Below are positions 56,294 through 64,000 of a stretch of DNA of 64,000 bases, piece after piece. Positions within the stretch are counted from its first letter, which is position 1, and every line of letters begins with the position of its first letter. The notes under the pieces are model-generated. The model searched no databases and was not told the origin of the DNA. It saw nothing but the letters and a program-made list of their open reading frames with translations. This DNA comes from Heterotrichella gracilis (Eukaryota; Sar; Xanthophyceae; Tribonematales; Xanthonemataceae). Both the position numbers and the translations under genes were made by a program. Where the stretch lies: contig JAULBX010029710.1 in assembly GCA_032358255.1 (NCBI GenBank), forward strand, positions 1 through 64,000. Reading direction: 5' to 3'.

Positions 56294-59200
56294 TCACACG
56301 CTCAGGTGTGGCGCCATGCCAGCTGGGGCCCGCACAGGCAGGCGCAGGGGCAGAGGCTGCTGTGTGAGCCGGCTGGTAGAGCGTACCAGTGGTGTCTGGT
56401 GCAGGCTCAGCCGCATGAACGGCAGGCCCATGCTGCAGCTCCTCATGCCTCCACCCATACCATTGCACGTGCACGTGCTGCCACAGCTGCTGCTGGGCTC
56501 CGGCTGGGCCCTGCGGCCGCTGCTCCCTCTGTTCTTTAGTGCTGGGCGCTGCTGGGTGCCTGCCAGTGCGTTGCTGCTGCCAAAACCCCTGCCGCTGGCG
56601 CTGCTGCCCCTGCCACTGGTGCCGCTGGGGGGTGGCGCTGGCGGTGGTGCTCCTGCAAACCTGACAGACCTGCCAGCTGTGCACATGGGGCTGCGCTCCA
56701 ACGTGCGCCTCAGGTACTGCGAGATGTCGGCAACTACTGCAAATGGATAAGCATCAATGAGCTGCTTGACCTCCACCGACATGCCCTGGTGCGCCAGGAA
56801 GTAGCCCAGGTACACATGCACTTGCGCCAGTAGCAACGCTGTAGGCCTCTGCTGGTCAGCCATGGCCTCAACCACCATGACTGCATTACTGCACCTCTGG
56901 GACTCCCACACAGCAGCTGGCCGGAATGCGGTCATCCAGTCAGTGCCTTTGCAGGCTGGGTGATCCACCATCTCCTGAGCAGGGTGATTGTTACTTTGTG
57001 AGTGATTGTACACCGTCAGCCTGGTACGCTGAAGTGCAAGGTAGTCAGACTACAATGCTTCATGCCAGGACCTAACGAGGAAGGTGGTCCTAAAGCACCA
57101 GCACCGTGCTAGCGCAGACCAGGCAAACAATAATAAAAGTGAAAAGCAAAATGCCAGCCAACTACATATTACCTTGAAGGGTTCTCCAATATCATTAAGC
57201 GGAGCCATGTACTCGAGAGCATTGCTGATCTCCTGCCCAAAATCCATCAACGCCTGGCAGGCGCTAGTGTACGCAAGCGGGATCCAATCATCCAGATTGT
57301 CCGCGTCAACCGGTGTTAACTCGCCCTCCTCGTTTATCAACCTCTGCAAGCACAGCATGCAACTGCAATTAGAGAGCACCAAGCTGATAAGCCTATTGAT
57401 CTGATTGCCATGTGCTGCATGCATGTGCAACAGACTTGCGTAACAAATTCAGCTGCCGTTGAGCCTGATGGTGCAGAAATATCGTAACAGTGCCAGGACA
57501 GGGTTGAACGGCGCAAGCCTTAGGCATGTGGACTTGAAAGTAATCCGGTTAGTAGAATATTGATAGAACATATATTAGTAAGTACTCATGCAGTAGAAGG
57601 GCATTAATTATCAACAACTTTGTCGTTGGCTCCACCCCCTCATCTATTGACGAAGTCTGCAAGGGCTGACTTAAGATACCTTAATCATAATGTAAACAAA
57701 ACTACACTACCAACAATGGCGGAGGTAAATAGAGCTAATCAGGCTTGTCTGATGGTCCACCCATATAATCCGCGACCTTGCTCTACGTGTACACTTGTGT
57801 GTTCTCCCCCCCCCACTTATATTGCAACTAACATGGGTTGCTCCCCTTGCCAGTAGCGCCATTTTTGTTTTTTTGGTCCCAACAGTACGTCAACATCCGC
57901 TTTTTTTTTTCAACACATGCAACTTACATGGGTACAGCACCGCATTTGGAAGATGCTGTCTATTCCACCTTGACACGACGTCTAAAATTTTAAACCTCAA
58001 ACCCTAAGTCCTCACCAACCTTGAGAAGGGTAGCGTGCAAGGGAGCACCATCCAAGCGCTGGATAGGACCGCTCAACGACCAACTCCAGCTTGTCTGGAG
58101 ATAAGTTTTCATCTCCACCCTGAATGCGCCTAGAGGACCACCCCAAGGCAACTCCCTCCCTCCCTCGTCGCTGGCGAGGGCCCGCACCTCCTTGCGCCTA
58201 TCATTGGTCAGGCCCTCCAAGGCGGGGACCCAGTCATTGCTGACCTGCACAACCACCACACTTGACGCCCTCGCAACTTTTCTTATTTACTATACATGTA
58301 AAACAACTTTTCCACCAAGTGACCTTGATATTTGCAGTTGTGCAGTGGATTGCCTGCTCATATCCCAAACACAAGCATGTTTACGCAAAATTGCGTGCAT
58401 TTGGCAGCCCTATGGGTGCTTTGGCAGCTCTTGCGTGCATTTGGCAGCTCTTTGCATGCATTTGGCAGAGCAAAACATTTGACCCACAAGTTGAGCTGGG
58501 TAAATTATTGGATTGGCAAAATGCTGTCCCAAAAAAAAATTGTTGCCTTCATTCCGTACCACATAATGCCAGAAAACCAACAGAATATTTCCATCTTTTA
58601 ATGCCTGCTGCACCAACAGGTGTCCATTGGCGCACCTGGGACAACAAGGTTGACGCCTCATATTTCTGTACAAAGTGAAGCAGCTCTGCCTCCGAGCTTG
58701 GCACAGTCTGCTGGTTGAGGAAGTGTTGAGCCATGGACACTTGCATGGCGGGGAGTAACCCCTGCATGTAGGGCTCTAGACCTGCTGGCAGGCGCGGGCA
58801 ACTTTCCAGCAGAAACCTCGCGCCCTCAGCTGCTGCTTCTGTGCTGACTGCTGCTGGCAGGTTACCCTGCGTGTTGTAGGTGAGCATGCAAATGTCGTTT
58901 GGCAGTGTGGCAGCCACATGGGCCCAGACAGGACACATGTGGCTGCTTGTGAAGGCGAACAAAGCTGTGTCTGGACTCCTATGCACCAGGAACTTGATGA
59001 TACTTCGCGCCCTTGCTGCGTCCGCCTCCGGCAGCCCTGTGTATAACGACTGCAACTGCAGCAGAGACATTGGTGTTGGCGCACAGGATGCACAGCCAGG
59101 CGAGCATGAATTGAACAAGCGTGTATACCTGGTAGTTGGCTGCGCATGTCCAGTGCATGACCACAGGTGAATAGGCTTGCAGATCTATCAGCAGCACATG

Positions 59201-61160
59201 TACTCGGACAGCATACCTCATTGCATAGAAATAGTGTGTGGCGAGGCAAGTTCTCTATGACCTCCAAAATCTGGTATTTAAGGTGTTGTACATGCATCTC
59301 ACTCAGAGAGGCAGCAGTTTGCGCTGAAACCTGCCAAATGACAAGGCACACATTATTGGTTAGGCTTCAGGGCGTTGAGGACTACAAGCAATCTTCACCT
59401 CCCATCTATGATACCTTTCCCTGTAAGTTACAGCAGGCCAGCAACTGCACACATGCAACTGGGGGCATGGCCCTGAGCCTACCGTGCCACCAGCCGCCCA
59501 TTCGCGAAGGTAGAGTAGAAGTCCGCACACAGACTGCTCATAAGATTTGCCCCCGGCGATCATTTCAAAATCAATCCGGCAAACCAGCAGCTCCTTGTCG
59601 CCTCCAACCCCAAAACTGAGATGGCCCCGAGCCACTGCTGGCAAAATTTTGTTCAAGACGAGAGACTTCCCAGTCTGCATGAAACACACTAAGGCTTTGA
59701 GTTACTAAATAGGGTCTAAATTGTACAGCGCACGCGCCAAGCTTGCATACTACCGTGGTTGCTCACCTTTGCAGGGCCGTTAATGAACAGGCAAGGCAAC
59801 TGTTGGTTCCTCCCGATGCCAGGTTGCCTGACATCCAGCATGTTGAGCCATTCCCCTAGCCGGGTGATCACAAACCCCTCCTCGTCAATGAAGTTCAGTG
59901 GCAGTGCGTTGTCATACAGCTGTTGCCCGTTGCTGTCCTTCAACAGGCTCAAGCGGGGACTCTTGTGCTCGAGCACTGGCGCTTGATCCAAGCAAGACTC
60001 TGCACAGGGGTTGAGGTTCAACACTAAGCAAAGCCTGCTGCAACGGGTGCAAGGGAGTTGGACGGGAGGACAAGTGAGCAGCATACAGCGGCACAAGCGG
60101 GGCATGAAGTAGGTGTTTACCTTTCTTAAGCAAAAAGCGTGTAGACCCAAGAACTCATCGCCAGCTTGCAGGGCATATATAGCTCTTTATATTTTTAATT
60201 TTCTGCATGCAATAGGGGTGAACATACCTGGCGGCGGTGAGAAAGGCAGGCACTGGGGGAGAGCACTTGCAAGAGAGCGTTTTCTGTTCAAACCAAAAGG
60301 GTGCAAGGTGTAACCCTTTAAAAATAGTACCAGCTGCACCTTGATACCTGAAGCATCGTGGCCAAACTTTGCTAGGGTTTGGGGGCGTGCTTTATAGGGG
60401 ATTGATGTCGATGCAGGGCTGGCGGGGGTAGGTTTTAGGGTTGTAAGCTCGCCCTGGTGTAGGTCGGTGAGCGTGCGGGGCTGACAGGGTTAGGGTTTAG
60501 GGTTTGGGCTTGCCCTGGTGGTGACAGGTGGTGGTGCATGGCTGGTACAGCCCCAAACAACGCAGAGTTGTGCTCCCCGCACCAGTTACGGCTCAATGAA
60601 CACAAGACAAGCTTGCCACGGGAAATCTGAAGAGCTGAGTTGCACCTTGAGGTCTGTGAAAACCTGGTGGCACACAGAATGAGTGCAGCTGAATACTATG
60701 ACTGGCAAAAGTAGTAAAAGTCCTTAGCAGACAGTTCATAGCTGACGAATAGAAAAGGGTTGCGGGCAAACCGTCCAGGAAAAGTTACGTTACTGTTGCC
60801 GTTTTGCTTGCAGGGCTAGGAAGGAAGAGGTGCCAAGTGCAGTGCTTCAGGGGCCCAGGGAGACGCACTAGGTTGCAAGTACAAGCAACCCTTCTAGCAA
60901 ACGCCCGTCACCAACCTCATGTCTCCTCCACCGCCACCCAACTGCCCAGCTCGCATACCTGCTGCTGCACTTTGGCGCCCGAGGCTGCCCTGCTCGTCCA
61001 GGGAGGAGGGTGGTGCAGCGTCCCGAACCCCATCCTGAGGGAGTGTGAGGCCATATGCAACCAACAGTTCCAGCGCTTCGTCTGATAGCGCAGCAAGCTC
61101 TGGCGAGAGGCGGGCAATCGACTCGCGTTGTTGTTGTCGCTTGGCCTGGATATCTGCCAT
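56294..61160 (-). CDS. P-loop NTPase of unknown family
   Basis: Exons (minus): 61160-60959, 59999-59767, 59674-59483, 59254-59129, 59055-58636, 58244-58020, 57343-57173, 56974-56294; phases close, 749 residues, stop TGA. Walker A is CLFINGPAKTGKS with Lys about 148, split by an intron after GPAK; Walker B is probably VHVLLIDLQAY in exon 4. Before them are a charged helix (MADIQAKRQQQRESIARLSP) and EEGFVITRLGEWLNML. After the NTPase come helices (RARSIIKFLVHRSPDTALF, LTNDRRKEVRALASDEGG, LLLAQVHVYLGYFLAHQGMS) and a disordered Gly/Ser/Pro-rich tail. The order resembles STAND-type signalling NTPases, but no named family fits. Exon 4 is doubtful: a second frame (59330 to about 59217, SAQTAASLSEMHVQHLKYQ) is equally protein-like and overlaps it. 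All introns but the first are phase 0. The gene sits between direct repeats A and B. Confidence 0.72.
58382..58470 (+). repeat. Intronic tandem repeat
   Basis: Three to four imperfect copies of a GCATTTGGCAGCTCTT-like unit inside an intron of the P-loop gene. Confidence 0.7.
60487..60508 (+). repeat. Interstitial telomere-like repeat
   Basis: GGGTTAGGGTTTAGGGTTTG, about three TTTAGGG units, in intron 1 of the P-loop gene; weaker partners lie near 60375 and 60430. Confidence 0.85.
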
Positions 61161-61324
61161 GTCTGCACCAGGGACTCCTCGAACATGGGCTTGGCCGGCA
61201 GAATTCTTCGAAATAGCCACATACACAGCGGAAGTGTTCTTTGACCAAGAGAAGCGTTTGGTGTGCACTTCTGTCACAAGTGCAACTGCCAGGTGTAACA
61301 AGCTGAACACCTTGACACTCTGTC

Positions 61325-62238
61325 GACACTGCTGTTCCCTGCGAGAGCAAGAGTTCCACTGCCCACGTGATATTACTATGATGCCTGGCCCGGGAACGCT
61401 GGAAGGGGTTAGGTGAACGCCTACTAAACCCTTGCACCCTGTTCTCAACCCTGGTGTGAACCATTATCGGCGTGTTTCAAGTGGCCCCAAGTGCTTTCGG
61501 TGCGCCTTGAGCAGTTGGCAAACCAACATATGTACATTGGGGGCCCTGACATTTGGGCCTGCAATCGCATAACTCCCGCCTGCTCTGCTGGCAATAGCGT
61601 GAACCCAGAGCGAAGGGAGTAGTATCTCGAGGTTTCAAAGCAGCTTGAGTGTGCTCTGCAGCGTCGTAGCAACGTGCGTTTCAACCAATCAAGCAAAGGT
61701 GCGCTGAACCATGTTCATCAGCATATTGTGCACACCAAATACATTGGATTAGTTACGCCGTCTTGTTTTGGAAGCTTTGAACACGTCTTGCCGGTGCAAT
61801 GTACCAGACGTGTTGTGCGCGCTGGCATACTCCTTCCAAAGCTCGTGGGCAGGTGCATGCATACTGACTGGACACATGCATGCATGCTCGATTTAGCCAA
61901 CGCCCATTTGCAAGTGCAGTGTGGCCACTACATATGTTGGGTTCAAATACGTAGTTGCCTTGTGTGACTCTTATTTGTTTGCACATGGGCGTTGCAGCGT
62001 GTTGGCCCGTCGCAGGGCGTAGAGTGAAGCTGGCTCGGTCACTCGCACTCTCCCTCCCTGTCTTGGAACATGCTTTGCTGTTCAAGCTGCCCTCTGTATG
62101 GCATCCGGTTCTACTTGTGAGTCCAATGAACTGCTGGTTGTGCTTTGTCAAAAGACTACTCAGTATGTATCAGGCCGTGTCACAACCCTGGCACATCTGG
62201 CCAGGCCAGGTCCAACTTTGCCGCCCACAACCCCAATA
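61325..62238 (+). repeat. Dispersed direct repeat, copy B
   Basis: Same orientation as copy A, with about 350 extra bases near 61400-61755. It occupies most of the space between the divergent starts of the P-loop gene and the lipase gene, so both promoters must overlap or abut it. Confidence 0.8.
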
Positions 62239-62394
62239 GGCGCCCAGTACATATCCCACCACTCAACAACCACCCTTGGACACCACCTGCACCACCCATC
62301 TACACTCTACTAGCCAACCACATGCTCTCTTCCAACCCCTAACCCCTCCCATCACGCAGAAACCCAGCCTGGCCTACCCACGTGCAGCGCCGCA

Positions 62395-64000
62395 ATGGCC
62401 AGCCCACCCCCCTCCAGCACCCCCGCCAGCCCCGCCATGCCCCCCCCCGGCCCCTGCTGCACCCGTGGCCAGGTGGAGGCCATACGCGAGGCCCTGGCAG
62501 CCATGGAGGGCAGCGGCAGCTCCATACAAATACGGCTGGCGCAGGGCCTGAAGCTGAGCATGAAGGCGTTCTACGCCAAGCCCCTCAAGATGGCGGACAG
62601 CAGGATAGAGGAGGGGGCGGTGCTGGAAGGTGAGGGCACGGAGGGTGGGGTGGGAGGGGCTTTATCCACCAGGGATTGGGCAGCGGCAGCAGATTTCCCA
62701 GGGTTGCGGCTCGTCCCCTGCTGCTGCTTTGTGGCTGGGTATGCGTGTGAGTGTGACGGCATTACCGGCACAACCCTGTCAGTTGCAGGAGACGCGCGTG
62801 GCCCCACAGCACCATGCGCCCTGCCCTGTAACCCTTCCTGACACCGCCCCCCTTCCCCCCTGCCAGGCGACCCCTCCCGCTCCGACCACCAGGTGTCGCT
62901 GCGCCTGGGCTGGATCCCGCAGGAGTACAAGCTGATACTGGCATTCAAGGTGAGGAGGGATGGGGGCAGCCTGCTTGGGGATGGTCACCTGGCGGCGTGT
63001 GAGTGCATGCGTGCGTGTTGAGTGCCTCCTCCTGTGATGTTGCTTGTATTGGGAATTGACACGTAGTCAGTCTTTGGGTCCTGGGTGGGGTCGTCTGGTA
63101 AAAGTAGTGGGACCTACGTACGTGGCATCAGCAAGGCATTAGTGCGGGCACTCGATGAAAGCAAAGGCAGCTGATCTGCAACTGTATCGGCGTCTGGATG
63201 CTCTGTTGGAAGTTACCACCCCTTGCTGGCTGTGCATACCACTCTGTGCACCCTACTTTCCCCTCCTACTCCCCCCGCACTTTCCCCCCCTCCCCCAGGG
63301 CGTGACCAGTGAGTGGGCCTACATCCAGTCCAGCCTGGGCGACACAGTCAACCCCGCGTGGATGCACAGCGTGTGCCATGATGCAGCCATCCACTCCTAC
63401 TTCGACGATGTCTTCACCCCCTTGGTGGAGGGCAGGCGGGGGCAGCCGGGGCTGGCACAGGCTGTGCGGGACCTCATTGGTGGGTGGGGGGGATGGGGGT
63501 GCAGCATGTGTGAGCTGGAAAAACTACATTGGTTAATCTGAGCATGCTAGTGTGTGCATCTTGGTTGTGGCTGCCTGTGTGGTGCACTGGCAGTAACCTG
63601 TATACAGCTTGCTCCACTTTCCTGTCCACTATCATGTCCAGTGTGAGCACTGGGCACGCTGGGGTGGTGGCGGTCACGACGCTGCTTGGCCTATGTCGGC
63701 TTTGGACCGCTGTGGGCTTGCATTGGTGGACCTACAAGGGCCATGCATACACAGCAGTCAATCAGAGCAACAGGCGCCGAATCGCATTGCTCAACAACTT
63801 ATATGCAAACCCTAAACCCTGAACCTTAATCCCTACACCCAAAACTCAATCATATTGCTCATATCTAATGCGCAAGCCAGGCCCACCGCCCTGCCTTCCT
63901 CACATGCGGTTGCCACCCTTTCTGTTTGCAGGCGACTCCATTCCCCTCTCCATTGTGTGCTGTGGCTACTCGCTGGGCGGTGCGATGGCCATACTGGCCT
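62395..64000 (+). CDS. Class 3 lipase, 3' part outside the window
   Basis: Exons: 62395-62629, 62867-62949, 63299-63479, 63932 onward; phases close as far as visible, about 189 residues. It runs off the right edge just after the nucleophile elbow GYSLGGAMA (GxSxG, the catalytic Ser), within SIVCCGYSLGGAMAILA. Upstream parts expected of the family are present: VSLRLGWIPQEYKLILAFKG then VTSEWAYIQSSL, a variant of the segment carrying the oxyanion-hole strand, and VCHDAAIHSYFDDVFTPLV before the elbow. Catalytic Asp and His would be outside. The N-terminus MASPPPSSTPASPAMPPPG is low-complexity, and no clear targeting signal is visible. Substrate is probably a glycerolipid, from family knowledge. 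Confidence 0.85.
63807..63840 (+). repeat. Interstitial telomere-like repeat
   Basis: AAACCCTAAACCCTGAACC and decayed units in intron 3 of the lipase gene. Confidence 0.75.

Noticed and set aside
58776-59351. 191-codon minus-strand ORF as a separate gene
   Set aside because: Its right part matches a candidate piece of the P-loop gene and the rest is a shadow of the next exon in another frame.
55491-62238. Repeats A and B as LTRs of a retroelement
   Set aside because: No TG...CA ends, primer site, or reverse transcriptase between them; the interior is an intron-bearing host-like gene.

Overview
This is the left end of a chromosome from a green alga (Chlorophyta). The first 233 bases are (CCCTAAA)n telomere, so the telomere points off the left edge. 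Genes are split by many spliceosomal introns of roughly 90 to 900 bases. Coding DNA is GC-rich with third positions mostly G or C, and several genes have TGTAA, the usual chlorophyte 3'-end signal, downstream of their stops. TAA, TAG and TGA all end plausible genes, so the code is standard. The proteins are plant/algal: ALB3, OEP24, TIC100, class I plastid-type aldolase, an expansin. I cannot name the species. Exon coordinates below were worked out by hand from splice sites and phase; models described as closed have matching phases from start to stop.

Layout. 1-233 telomere; 234-1005 short subtelomere. 1006-3304 (-) DUF2064/TIGR04282 glycosyltransferase; 3533-5460 (-) class I fructose-bisphosphate aldolase; 6775-8401 (-) sterol desaturase/fatty acid hydroxylase family; 9620-10828 (-) OEP24; 12301-14065 (+) unknown 335-residue protein; 15156-21167 (-) a 12-exon codanin-1 orthologue; 21980-24642 (-) MORN protein resembling TIC100; 25498-27614 (+) ALB3; 28756-29358 (-) small intronless protein; 30455-36075 (-) large unknown gene; 38766-40933 (+) proline-rich expansin; 42140-45575 (-) PI-specific phospholipase C; 46750-49280 (-) IWR1-type RNA polymerase II import factor; 49862-50869 (-) unknown, poorly resolved; 52128-54621 (-) plastid-targeted TLDc protein; 56294-61160 (-) P-loop NTPase of unknown family lying between two direct repeats; 62395 to the right edge (+) class 3 lipase, cut by the window.

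Themes. Many products belong to the plastid: aldolase, OEP24 (outer envelope pore), TIC100 (inner envelope translocon), ALB3 (thylakoid insertase) and the TLDc protein. TIC100 and ALB3 are head to head with 855 bases between their start codons, so they may share a promoter. Codanin-1 (histone chaperone control) and IWR1 (Pol II import) are nuclear/cytosolic. I saw no recognisable transposon, retroelement, rRNA, tRNA or CRISPR array. The most unusual points are the codanin-1 gene with a short C-terminus, the P-loop gene between direct repeats, telomere-like motifs placed at 5' splice sites, and a diverged copy of the IWR1 5' end about 1.9 kb upstream of that gene.
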